From Lapillicoccus jejuensis (lineage in GTDB: Bacteria > Actinomycetota > Actinomycetes > Actinomycetales > Dermatophilaceae): DNA of 64,000 nucleotides. The stretch covers positions 4,154,001-4,218,000 of the forward strand of contig NZ_VFMN01000001.1 in the NCBI RefSeq assembly GCF_006715055.1, written 5' to 3'. The translations under genes and the position numbers were made by a program. Under the pieces are notes generated by a model. The model ran no database searches. It was not told where the DNA came from and saw only the letters and a list, made by a program, of their open reading frames with translations. This document shows, piece after piece, positions 17,402 through 25,087 of the stretch (its first letter is position 1; each line of letters starts with the position of its first letter).

Positions 17402-17429
17402 CGGGGGATGAGCCGGTCGGTACGCCGGG
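17402..17429 (-). repeat. Right copy of the rnpB-end repeat (inside the functional rnpB)
   Basis: Exact 28-nt match to 15980-16007. This copy is continuous with the rest of RNase P RNA, so it is the end restored by the incoming element (attR) or the original attB, depending on insertion polarity. Confidence 0.75.
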
Positions 17430-17803
17430 TTCTGTCCCGCGTCCCGTCGCCGGGAGCGCGGTGGCGACCATCCATCTCGACCGGCCATCGCTGACCGGTT
17501 CCAGCGTCCTACCCGCAGGCTCGGGCGGGCCGCCCTCGAACGCCTGCTGTCTGGACTTGCTCCAGGTGGGGTTTACCGAGCCGCCCCCGTCACCGGGGGC
17601 GCTGGTGGTCTCTTACACCACCGTTTCACCCTTACCGCCGGACCTCGCGGTCCGGAGGCGGTCTGTTCTCTGTGGCACTGTCCCGCGGATCACTCCGGGT
17701 GGCTGTTGGCCACCACCTCGCCCTGTGGAGCCCGGACGTTCCTCGGCAGGCCCGCCCCTCGCGGGACGGTCCTGACGCGGCCGCCTGACCGGCTCATCCG
17801 CGG
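17403..17803 (-). ncRNA. rnpB: RNase P RNA component (class A)
   Basis: The catalytic RNA that trims tRNA 5' leaders. On the minus strand it begins near GGATGAGCCGGTCAGGCGG, and contains the conserved GAGGAACGTCCGGGCTCCA (P4 region), ACAGTGCCACAGAGAACAGA, GGTGAAACGGTGG and the closing AGAACCCGGCGTACCGACC followed by GGCTCATCC, which pairs with the 5' end to form P1. About 400 nt, the expected size for actinobacteria. Ends are placed at the P1 stem and are accurate to a few bases. It appears intact even though an element inserted at its 3' end. It is divergent from the fructosamine kinase gene. Confidence 0.95.
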
Positions 17804-17847
17804 CCCAGTCTAGGGGGACGGGCCGGGCGGCAGGTTACGGTGCACCC

Positions 17848-18621
17848 GTGCCGGCGCCCACCTTCCGCAAGGCGCACTCCGCCGCGCCCCCGGGCTACTT
17901 CCGGTGGGAGGCCGCCGGTCTGCGCTGGCTCGCCGCGGCCCACGACGGCGTGCCGGTCGTGCGGGTGCTGCGCGCCGACGACCGCGGGCTCGACCTCGAG
18001 CGGCTGACCCCGGGCCACGCAGGCCTCCCGGCCGCCGAGGAGCTGGGTCGGCGCCTCGCCGCCACCCACGCCGCCGGCGCCCCGCGGTGGGGCGCCCCGC
18101 CCGTCGGCTGGTCCGGGGACGGGTGGTACGGCCCGCTCGCCGAGACGCTGCCGCTGGGGCTCGCCCCGGCCGCGACCTGGGGCGAGCTCGTCGCCGACCA
18201 GCGCGTGCTTCCGCTGCTGGCCGAGGGCCGCCGCCGCGGGGTGTACGACGACGCCGACGCCCGCCTCCTCGAGCGGCTCGCCGACCGGCTGCGCGACGGT
18301 CTCGCCGCGACCGACGACACCCCGGCGCGGCTGCACGGCGACCTGTGGTCGGGCAACGTCGTGTGGACCTCCGGCGGGGCCGTGCTCGTCGACCCCGCGG
18401 CGCACGGCGGGCACCGGGAGGCGGACCTGGCGATGCTGGCGCTGTTCGGGGCGCCGTACCTCGAGCGGGTGCTCGCCGCCTACGACGAGGCGGTCCCGCT
18501 GGCCGACGGCTGGCGCGAGCGGGTCACCCTGCACCAGCTGCACCCGCTCATGCTGCACGCGTGCGTGTTCGGCGGGGCGTACGTCGAGCAGAGCCTCGAG
18601 GTCGCGCGCGCCTGGGCGTGA
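17848..18621 (+). CDS. Fructosamine kinase family protein
   Basis: 257 residues of the fructosamine-3-kinase/ketosamine kinase family, which phosphorylates sugars attached to amines so that glycated proteins or metabolites can be repaired. Seen: N-terminal FRKAHSAAPPGYFRWEAAGL, catalytic loop ARLHGDLWSGNVVW near residue 155, and the metal-binding LVDPAAHGGHREADLAML near 180. A TACGGT hexamer (17836-17841) ends 6 nt before GTG 17848, indicating a leaderless start. The gene starts just upstream of rnpB on the opposite strand; the spacer is about 44 bp. Confidence 0.9.
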   Translation: MPAPTFRKAHSAAPPGYFRWEAAGLRWLAAAHDGVPVVRVLRADDRGLDLERLTPGHAGLPAAEELGRRLAATHAAGAPRWGAPPVGWSGDGWYGPLAETLPLGLAPAATWGELVADQRVLPLLAEGRRRGVYDDADARLLERLADRLRDGLAATDDTPARLHGDLWSGNVVWTSGGAVLVDPAAHGGHREADLAMLALFGAPYLERVLAAYDEAVPLADGWRERVTLHQLHPLMLHACVFGGAYVEQSLEVARAWA

Positions 18622-18625
18622 GGGG

Positions 18626-20089
18626 TCAGGACGTGACCTCGAGGGCGACCTTCCCGGTGGTGACGTCGGCGCCGGTGCAGCGCACGGTGACCCGGTCGCC
18701 GAGGTCGGCGCGGCCCGCCGGGTCGGCGGCGTCGCCGAGGATCGCCGGGTCGCTCAGCTGGACGACGACGCGGCCCTCCTTGCGGTCGACCACGGAGGCC
18801 GGAAAGGTCTGTCCCACCCGCGGGCCCATGACGGCCGCCTCGACCGCGTCGGTGCAGGCCCGCTCGACCGCCGACGCGCGCTGGTCGGCGCCGCGCATGA
18901 TGCCGGGCAGCTCGGGCAGCGCCTCGCGCACCCAGGCCGGGACCTCCTCGCCGGCGGCGAGCGCCGCGCAGACGACGAGACCGAAACGGTCGACCAGGCG
19001 GCGCAGCGGCGCGGTGACGTGCGCGTACGGCGCCGCGACGGCCGCGTGCTCCTGCTGCGTCGGGAGCTCCCCGTCGAACGGGGTGTACCCGGCGCCGCGG
19101 AACAGGCTCGTCGCCTCGTGGACGAGGGCCAGGTGGCGGGGGTCGGCGAGGTCGAGGCGCCGCAGCAGCTCACCGTACGGGAGGTCGGTGGGCCAGTCGG
19201 CGCCCAGCGCCGCGGCCTGGCGGCGGAAGCGGGCCAGGGCGGCGCCGTCGGGGGCCGGCATGGTGCGCAGCAGGCCGACGCGGCCGTCGAGCATGATCCG
19301 CGCCGCGACCATGCCGGTCATGAGGCTGAGCTGGGCGTTCCAGTCCTCGGCGGGGACGGGCGGGCGGAAGGTGACGGTGTAACCGCCGTCGTCGCGCTGG
19401 TCGACCTGCTGCTCGGGCAGCGGGAGGCTGGCGCCGCCGCGGGCGCGCTCGAGGGCGATCCGCCGCTCCCCCACCTGCTTGAGCAGGACGAGCCGCTCGT
19501 CGGCGGTGCCCGCGTCGACGTCGTGCTGGACCTGGGCGTAGTCGAGCCGGTCGGTGCTGCGGACCCGGGCGCGGTACAGGTCGTGAGCGGTGACCTCGCC
19601 GGTGGCGTCGAGGCGCAGGTCCCAGACGAAGGCGGAGCGCACCTGCCCCGGCAGCAGGCTCGCGGCGTCCTCGCTGAGCCGCGGCGGGTGCAGCGGGGCG
19701 CGCTCGTCGGGGCAGTAGACGGTCGTCCCGCGGCGGCGGGCCTCGACGTCGATGGCCCCGCCGGGGCGGACGACGGCGGGGACGTCGGCGATGGCGTAGC
19801 GCACCCGGTGGCCGTCGCCGTCGCGCTCGATGTGCAGGGCCTGGTCGAGGTCCATCGAGCCCGGCGGGTCGATGGTGCAGAACGGGACCGCGGTCTCGTC
19901 GCGGTCGGGCAGCGCGACGTGGGCGGCCGCGTCGTCGGCCTCGGCGAGGACCTCCGGCGGGAAGGCCTCGGGGACGTGCTGCTCGGCGCGGACGGCGGCG
20001 AAGCGGGCCACCAGCGCGGCCACGTCCTCGACGTCGACGGTCGCCGGGACCGGGGTCGTGGTGCGGTACCGCCAGACGCGCGAGGCCAT
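18626..20089 (-). CDS. RNB-domain exoribonuclease (RNase II/R family)
   Basis: 487 residues, shorter than E. coli RNase R because the leading cold-shock domains are reduced. The catalytic RNB core carries the Mg-binding cluster in FCTIDPPGSMDLDQAL (Asp74, Asp80, Asp82), followed by RYAIADVPAVV, YCPDERAPLHPPRLSEDAASLLP and YAHVTAPLRRLVDR near 370. The C-terminal 80 residues resemble an S1/OB barrel (FPASVVDRKEGRVVVQL). It degrades RNA 3'-5'. ATG 20089 has a TAGAGT box at 20096-20101, 6 nt upstream: a leaderless start, divergent from yaaA whose own box is only 12 bp away. Confidence 0.9.
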   Translation of the reverse strand: MASRVWRYRTTTPVPATVDVEDVAALVARFAAVRAEQHVPEAFPPEVLAEADDAAAHVALPDRDETAVPFCTIDPPGSMDLDQALHIERDGDGHRVRYAIADVPAVVRPGGAIDVEARRRGTTVYCPDERAPLHPPRLSEDAASLLPGQVRSAFVWDLRLDATGEVTAHDLYRARVRSTDRLDYAQVQHDVDAGTADERLVLLKQVGERRIALERARGGASLPLPEQQVDQRDDGGYTVTFRPPVPAEDWNAQLSLMTGMVAARIMLDGRVGLLRTMPAPDGAALARFRRQAAALGADWPTDLPYGELLRRLDLADPRHLALVHEATSLFRGAGYTPFDGELPTQQEHAAVAAPYAHVTAPLRRLVDRFGLVVCAALAAGEEVPAWVREALPELPGIMRGADQRASAVERACTDAVEAAVMGPRVGQTFPASVVDRKEGRVVVQLSDPAILGDAADPAGRADLGDRVTVRCTGADVTTGKVALEVTS

Positions 20090-20127
20090 GACGGCACTCT
20101 AGGTCGGCCCCACTACTGTTGCCGCTC

Positions 20128-20874
20128 GTGCTCGTCCTCCTGCCGCCCTCGGAGGGCAAGACCGCAGCGCGCCGGGGCAAGCCGCTCGACCTCGCGTCGC
20201 TCTCCTTCCCCGAGCTGACGGGCACCCGGTCCGCGGTCCTCGAGGCCCTCGCGCAGGTCAGCGCGCGGCCGGACGCCCTCTCGGCGCTCGGGGTGCCCCC
20301 GGGGCTGGCGGCGGAGGTCGAGCGCAACACCCGGCTCGCGACGGAGCCGACGGCCACGGCCGGCACGGTCTACAGCGGGGTCCTGTACGACGCCCTCGAC
20401 CTGGCCTGCCTCGACACGGCCGCCCGCCGTCGCGCGGGTCGGTGGCTCGTCGTGGTCTCGGGGCTCTTCGGGGCGCTGCGGGTGGGCGACCGGATCCCGG
20501 CGTACCGGCTGTCGATGGCCGCCCGGCTGCCCGGGGTGGGACCGTTGGCGGGCGCGTGGCGCGAGCCCCTGGCGCAGGTGCTGCCCGCCGCGGCGGGCCG
20601 GGGCGTCGTCGTCGACTGCCGCAGCTCGACGTACGTCTCCGCGTGGACGCCGCAGGGGCCGCTGGCGCGGCGCTGGGTCGCCGTGAAGGTGCCGGGGGCG
20701 ACGCACCAGGCCAAGCACATCCGCGGGCTCGTCGCCCGGCACCTGCTGGAGGCGGGTGTCGACGTACGGACGCCCGGGACACTGGCGCAGGTCGTCGGGC
20801 AGGCTTTCGACGTGCGCATGCAGGAGCCGGTCCGGGCCGGGCAGCCGTGGGTCCTCGAGGTGGGTCGGTGCTGA
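20128..20874 (+). CDS. yaaA: YaaA-family peroxide stress protein
   Basis: 248 residues. YaaA lowers free iron and oxidative DNA damage during peroxide stress in E. coli. The N-terminal LVLLPPSEGKT, central YSGVLYDALDL and VVVSGLFGALRVGDRIPAYRL, and C-terminal HQAKHIRGLVARHL are family hallmarks. GTG 20128 is preferred to the TTG at 20119 because it gives the usual short N-terminus before LLPPSEGKT and because TACTGT (20114-20119) would overlap the TTG start. The stop overlaps the transporter gene by 7 bp, so the two are co-translated. Confidence 0.88.
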   Translation: MLVLLPPSEGKTAARRGKPLDLASLSFPELTGTRSAVLEALAQVSARPDALSALGVPPGLAAEVERNTRLATEPTATAGTVYSGVLYDALDLACLDTAARRRAGRWLVVVSGLFGALRVGDRIPAYRLSMAARLPGVGPLAGAWREPLAQVLPAAAGRGVVVDCRSSTYVSAWTPQGPLARRWVAVKVPGATHQAKHIRGLVARHLLEAGVDVRTPGTLAQVVGQAFDVRMQEPVRAGQPWVLEVGRC

Positions 20875-21968
20875 GCGGGGCCGAGCTGTCCGACCTCGCG
20901 GGGCGCGTCGTCCCGGTGCTCGGGTTCCTCGTCGCCATCACGGTCGTCGCCGAGATCGCCGACCTCGCCGGGGTGTTCGACGTCGCCGCGCACTGGGCGG
21001 CGCGCGCCGGGCGGGGGCGGGTGTGGGTGCTGTGGCTGCTGGTCGTCGGGCTCGCCTGCGTGGCGACCATCGTCCTCAGCCTCGACACCACGGCGGTGCT
21101 GCTGACCCCGGTCGCGGTCACCGTCGCGCGCCAGGTCGGGGTCCCGCCGCTGCCGTTCGCGATGGCGACGCTGTGGCTGGCCAACACCGGGTCGCTGCTG
21201 CTGCCCGTCTCGAACCTCACCAACCTCCTCGCCCTGCACCGGCTCGACGTCCTGGGGGTGGGGCACTCGGGGTACCTGCGCACGGCGTGGGCTCCCGCTC
21301 TGGCCGCCATCGTCGCGACGGTGCTCGTGCTCGCCGTGCGGCACCGACGCGCCCTCACCGGCCGGTACGACGCCCCGTCCGCGCCGGAGCCGCACGACCG
21401 GGTGCTGCTCGTCGTCGCGGGGGCGTGCTGCGTGCTGCTCGGGCCGGCCTTCGTCGCCGGTCTGACGCCGTGGATACCGTCGACGATCGCGGCGGTCGTG
21501 CTGGTCATCACCACGATGGTGCGGGACCGCTCGCTGCTGCGGCGGGTGTCCGTGCCCTGGAAGATGGTCATCGGGGTGAGCGTGCTGTTCCTCGTCGTGC
21601 AGCTCGCCCTCGACCACGGGCTGAAGGACCTGCTGGCCCACCTGGTCGGGACCGGGAACGGGGCCGGCGCGCTGTTCCGGGTCGGGGCCGTGGGCGCGCT
21701 CGCCGCGAACCTCGTCAACAACCTGCCGGCGTACCTGGCGCTGGAGTCGGTCTCGTCCGACACGGTGGGTCGGCTCTTCGCGCTGCTCATCGGCGTCAAC
21801 GTCGGTCCCCTCGTCACGGTGTGGGCGTCGCTCGCGACGCTGCTGTGGCGGCAGCGGTGCCGGTCGGCCGGGCTGGAGGTGAAGGCGGCGTACCTCGCGC
21901 GGGAGGGTCTGCTGTGCGCGGTCGTCGCCGTCGGCGCCGCGGTCGGCGCGCTCGTCCTCGTCGCCTGA
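20868..21968 (+). CDS. ArsB/NhaD-type (SLC13-like) anion or cation transporter
   Basis: 366 residues, about 10 membrane spans. Two internal halves each hold a re-entrant loop: LSLDTTAVLLTPVAVTVARQ near 60-80 with NTGSLLLPVSNLTNLLA near 100-120, and LAANLVNNLPAYLALESV near 280. This is the ion-transporter fold of ArsB, NhaD and citrate carriers. Without arsenic resistance genes nearby, an ArsB role is not supported. GTG 20868 overlaps the yaaA stop by 7 bp. Linkage to yaaA suggests a stress-related ion flux, which is inference. Confidence 0.8.
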   Translation: MLSGAELSDLAGRVVPVLGFLVAITVVAEIADLAGVFDVAAHWAARAGRGRVWVLWLLVVGLACVATIVLSLDTTAVLLTPVAVTVARQVGVPPLPFAMATLWLANTGSLLLPVSNLTNLLALHRLDVLGVGHSGYLRTAWAPALAAIVATVLVLAVRHRRALTGRYDAPSAPEPHDRVLLVVAGACCVLLGPAFVAGLTPWIPSTIAAVVLVITTMVRDRSLLRRVSVPWKMVIGVSVLFLVVQLALDHGLKDLLAHLVGTGNGAGALFRVGAVGALAANLVNNLPAYLALESVSSDTVGRLFALLIGVNVGPLVTVWASLATLLWRQRCRSAGLEVKAAYLAREGLLCAVVAVGAAVGALVLVA

Positions 21969-22958
21969 GGTCAGGGGCACGGTCGCCGAGTCCCCGTCTC
22001 CCGAGTCCCCGTCTCCCGGCTCGTGCGTCAGGCGGCGCGGTCGGTGGGTCGGTCGGGGTGGGTGTCGTAGGTGTGGCCCAGGGGTGAGGTCCAGGTGCAG
22101 GTGCCGTCGGGGTGCAGGTCGTACCGCCAGGGGGTGTGGGTCTTGAGGCGGTGGTGGCCGGTGCAGAGGGCGGCGAGGTTGGTGGCGGTGGTGGGTCCGG
22201 TCGGGTAGGGCTGGACGTGGTCGAGCTGGCAGCGGGTGGCGGTGGTGGTGCAGCCGGGGAAGCGGCAGTGGCCGTCGCGGGCGCGGACGGCGCGGGCCAG
22301 GGCGGCGCCGGGTCGGTAGGTGGTGGGGTCGTGGGTGGTCAGGGTGTCGGTGTCGGGGTGGCAGCCGTGCAGGCGCAGGCGGGTGTCGGGGTCGGCGAGG
22401 AGCCGGACGATGGCGTCGGGCAGCAGGACCCCGACGCGGGGGTGCTCGACCCCGATCACCCACGGCAGCAGCGAGGACGGATCTGCCGTCGGTGGCCGAG
22501 GGGCGGACGCCGTCGGGGGCGCCGGTGTCGCCAGGTGGTGCGGGTCGGGCTCCGTCCCCGGGGAGGTGGGACGGTCATCGACCAGCTGCAGGTGACGTCG
22601 GGCTCGGATGACGGGCATGCCGTGGACGAGGACGAGGTGCTCCTCGGGCTCCAGGAACGGGCTGTGGCGCAGCACCGCCTGGACGCGGGCGACCAGGTCG
22701 CTGCGCACGTGGTGCAGGCGGTCCGGCGCGCGGTCAGCAACGGGCTCAGCGACCAGCTCGACCGGGCAACCCCCTTTCTCGGCGACACGCTCGGCGTCCG
22801 GCTCGGTCAGGCAGTCCACACTGTCGGCGTCCGGCTCCACGAGCGGCACGGCAGCCGGATCGACCGGGCGATCCAACGGCTCGGAGACCGGCTCGGAGAC
22901 CGGCTCGCAGACCGGCTCGGAGACCGGCTCAACCGGTCGATCTTCGTTCTCGATGATC

Positions 22959-23680
22959 GGCTCGGCGTCCGGCTCGGCGTCCGGCTCGGCGTCCGGCTCG
23001 GCGCGGCGTCCGGCTCGGCGTCCGGCTCGGCGTCCGGCTCGGCGTCCGGCTCGGCGTCCGGCTCGGCGTCCGGCTCGGCGTCCGGCTCGGCGTCCGGCTC
23101 GGCGTCCGGCTCGGCGTCCGGCTCGGCGTCCGGCTCGGCGTCCGGCTCGGCGTCCGGCTCGGCGTCCGGCTCGGCGTCCGGCTCGGCGTCCGGCTCGGCG
23201 TCCGGCTCGGCGTCCGGCTCGGCGTCCGGCTCGGCGTCCGGCTCGGCGTCCGGCTCGGCGTCCGGCTCGGCGTCCGGCTCGGCGTCCGGCTCGGCGTCCG
23301 GCTCGGCGTCCGGCTCGGCGTCCGGCTCGGCGTCCGGCTCGGCGTCCGGCTCGGCGTCCGGCTCGGCGTCCGGCTCGGCGTCCGGCTCGGCGTCCGGCTC
23401 GGCGTCCGGCTCGGCGTCCGGCTCGGCGTCCGGCTCGGCGTCCGGCTCGGCGTCCGGCTCGGCGTCCGGCTCGGCGTCCGGCTCGGCGTCCGGCTCGGCG
23501 TCCGGCTCGGCGTCCGGCTCGGCGTCCGGCTCGGCGTCCGGCTCGGCGTCCGGCTCGGCGTCCGGCTCGGCGTCCGGCTCGGCGTCCGGCTCGGCGTCCG
23601 GCTCGGCGTCCGGCTCGGCGTCCGGCTCGGCGTCCGGCTCGGCGTCCGGCTCGGCGTCCGGTTGGGCGTCCGGCTCGGCG
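22959..23680. repeat. 12-bp tandem repeat array (about 59 units)
   Basis: The unit GGCTCGGCGTCC (plus strand) repeats from 22959 to 23680: three units, one unit interrupted by an extra CGGCG, then 54 identical units, one variant (GGTTGGGCGTCC) and a final partial unit. On the coding (minus) strand it encodes Glu-Pro-Asp-Ala. Because 12 is a multiple of 3, unit gain or loss keeps the frame; only the 5-bp interruption breaks it. Older diverged units of the same period (GGCTCGGAGACC, several copies at about 22879-22930) flank the array, suggesting how it grew. Confidence 0.97.
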
Positions 23681-24528
23681 GTGGGCCACTCCGTGAGCGG
23701 CAGTGTGAGGTCGACGGTGGTGGTGACCGTGGCCTGGCCCAGGACCAGCGCCACGAGCGCGTCGGCCCGAGCGGCTTCGACACCGCGCCGACGCGGACGG
23801 GTCCCGTCGTCCGCCTCCGCCCGCGGCCCGTCGTCTCCCACCTGGTCTCCCACCTGGTCGGGGTCGCGGAGCCGGGACGAGGCGGCGGTCTCGTCGGCGC
23901 GCAGGATCTCATCCGCCAGCGCGTCGATCACCGCCCACATCGCCAACGAGTCCTCGCTTCGCAGCACCGCCGACCACGACGACACCCCCGGCTCCAGCCC
24001 GGCCCGCACCCGCACGTGCCGGCCCTCGAGCGCCGCCGCCGTGTGCCGGCGCAGACCGTCCGGGTCGACGTCCGCGGCGACCTGAGCGACCCGCTGCCGC
24101 AGCGCCGGCGTGGCCAGGTCCGGCAGCCGCCGCCGGTAGCGCCGCTTCCCCAGCCCCGGGTGCACCGCGACCAGGTCGAACTCCCCCCGCTTGTTCACCG
24201 CGACCAGCTGCGCCTGCCCGGCCACCACCCGCGCATGGTGCCCCGACAGCCGCCCGGCCCGGGCCAACGCGAACGTCTCCGGCAACGACCCGACCAGCAT
24301 CCGCGCGTCCTCGAGCACGCCCTCGGTCGCCCGGGGCGACAGCTGCAGCACCGGCAGCAACGTCGCCGCCGTGTCCTCGTGCGCGGACAGCGCTCCCCGC
24401 AGCCGCTGCGGAGCGCCGTCCAGCCCCCGCTCGCGCCGGTCCGCCGCCCACTGCTCCTCCAGCGCCTCGACCGCCTCCTCGTCCCGCCGCGCGAGCGCCT
24501 CGATCGCCGCGACCTGCGCCGCGTCGAC

Positions 24529-24603
24529 CACCGCCGACAACCGTCGGCACAGCTCCACCACCGCCACCGCCGACAACCGTCGGCACAGCTCCACCACCGC
24601 CAC
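24529..24603. repeat. 36-bp tandem duplication in the DUF222 domain
   Basis: Two adjacent 36-bp copies within the nuclease gene encode VVELCRRLSAVA twice in a row. The duplication is in frame and nearly exact, so it is recent. It lies in the first helix bundle of the DUF222 domain. Confidence 0.85.
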
Positions 24604-24793
24604 CGCCTCCCCCGACGGCAGCGCCAGGAGCTCCCTGTCGCCCAACGCGCCGAGACCGGCCGCCACCGACCACGGGGATAGCGCACCGTCGGCGACGTCC
24701 TGAGCCATGGTCGAGAAGGCGGCGCGCTCGTCAGCGCACTGCTCGCGCTCCTTGCGTGTCACCGCCTCCAGCATGGTTCCTCCGTCGCTAGTT

Positions 24794-24807
24794 CGAACTG
24801 GTGTTCG
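24794..24807. promoter_or_regulatory. LexA (SOS) box
   Basis: CGAACTGGTGTTCG is a perfect CGAAC-N4-GTTCG dyad, the LexA recognition sequence of actinobacteria and Bacillus. It lies 20 bp upstream of the ATG of the DUF222-HNH gene (24774), with GGAGG between, in position to block its promoter. In M. tuberculosis some 13E12-family genes of the same type are preceded by LexA boxes (established knowledge), so DNA-damage control is likely here too. Confidence 0.8.
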
Positions 24808-24965
24808 AATTCTACGCGCTGGAGACGTTCCGGACAAGGGTGCGACGCAGCCCTGGGGACAACGCCTTCGACGGCGCGCTCACCGCCAGGCGGCCATCCG
24901 TCTGCTCGATGTGGGCCGCGAACAGCCCCACCTCAGTACAGCGATCTGCGCGCTCCGGGCGATGC

Positions 24966-25086
24966 GTCCGCACCGACCAGGCATCCGCACCGACCAGGCA
25001 CCGGTGCCGCGTCCGTGCGGACGCAACCCACCGCGACGCGTCGTCCGTCCGCACCGACCAGGCACCGGTGCCGCGTCGGTGCGGAC
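24966..25086. repeat. Repeated palindromic element between the nuclease gene and metZ
   Basis: The sequence TCCGCACCGACCAGGC occurs three times (about 24967, 24984 and 25048). The copy at 25047-25086 is a 40-bp double palindrome: arms GTCCGCACCGAC and GTCGGTGCGGAC pair over 12 bp and enclose the inner palindrome GGCACCGGTGCC. A similar, slightly mismatched hairpin spans 24984-25022. It looks like a dispersed REP-type element. The 25047-25086 hairpin begins 1 bp after the metZ stop codon, so it could also end or stabilise the metZ message. Nothing else is visible in the 313-bp gap (24775-25087) besides this and the LexA box. Confidence 0.75.
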
Positions 25087-25087
25087 G

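Larger units (their letters stand above)
15980..17429. mobile_element. Remnant of an integrative element inserted at the 3' end of rnpB
   Basis: A 28-nt sequence from the 3' end of RNase P RNA occurs twice in the same orientation, at 15980-16007 and 17402-17429. With one indel the match extends five or six bases further out (CGTGGT at 15974-15979 and 17395-17400). Between the copies lie a frameshifted tyrosine-integrase fragment next to the left copy, a helix-turn-helix fragment on the other strand, an Asp23-like ORF and a start-less ORF fragment. This is the layout of attL/attR flanking a mostly deleted element. The intact rnpB retains the right-hand copy. Confidence 0.7.
22028..24774 (-). 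pseudogene. DUF222 / HNH endonuclease (13E12-repeat family) gene, out of frame by 5 bp within a 12-bp repeat array
   Basis: Minus strand. The N-terminal part (from ATG 24774, GGAGG just upstream) is a DUF222 domain of about 330 residues. It runs into a long Glu-Pro-Asp-Ala linker. The C-terminal part in another frame (stop at 22028) has YRPGAALARAVRARDGHCRF, PGCTTTATRCQLDHVQPYP and NLAALCTGHHRLKT, a complete HNH nuclease. The total length of 2747 nt minus a 5-nt insertion (CGGCG at about 23004-23008) is 2742 = 914 codons, so one 5-bp deletion restores a single 913-residue protein. As written, the N-terminal frame ends at 22807 in an unrelated Arg/Ser/Pro tail. Could be a pseudogene, a switchable gene or an assembly error. 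A LexA box lies at 24794-24807. Confidence 0.8.

Noticed and set aside
21985-22020. Direct repeat GAGTCCCCGTCTCCC (two copies) before the HNH stop
   Set aside because: Too short, and between two convergent gene ends. It could be incidental, and no function is suggested.
22959-23680. CRISPR-like array
   Set aside because: The units are 12 bp, directly abutting, with no spacers, and they encode protein sequence.
22112-24085. Very long plus-strand ORFs full of Ser-Ala-Ser-Gly or Arg-Arg-Pro-Ala
   Set aside because: The 12-bp repeat has no stop codon in any frame, so all frames stay open across it. The DUF222/HNH domains on the minus strand, the LexA box and the ribosome site mark the real gene.
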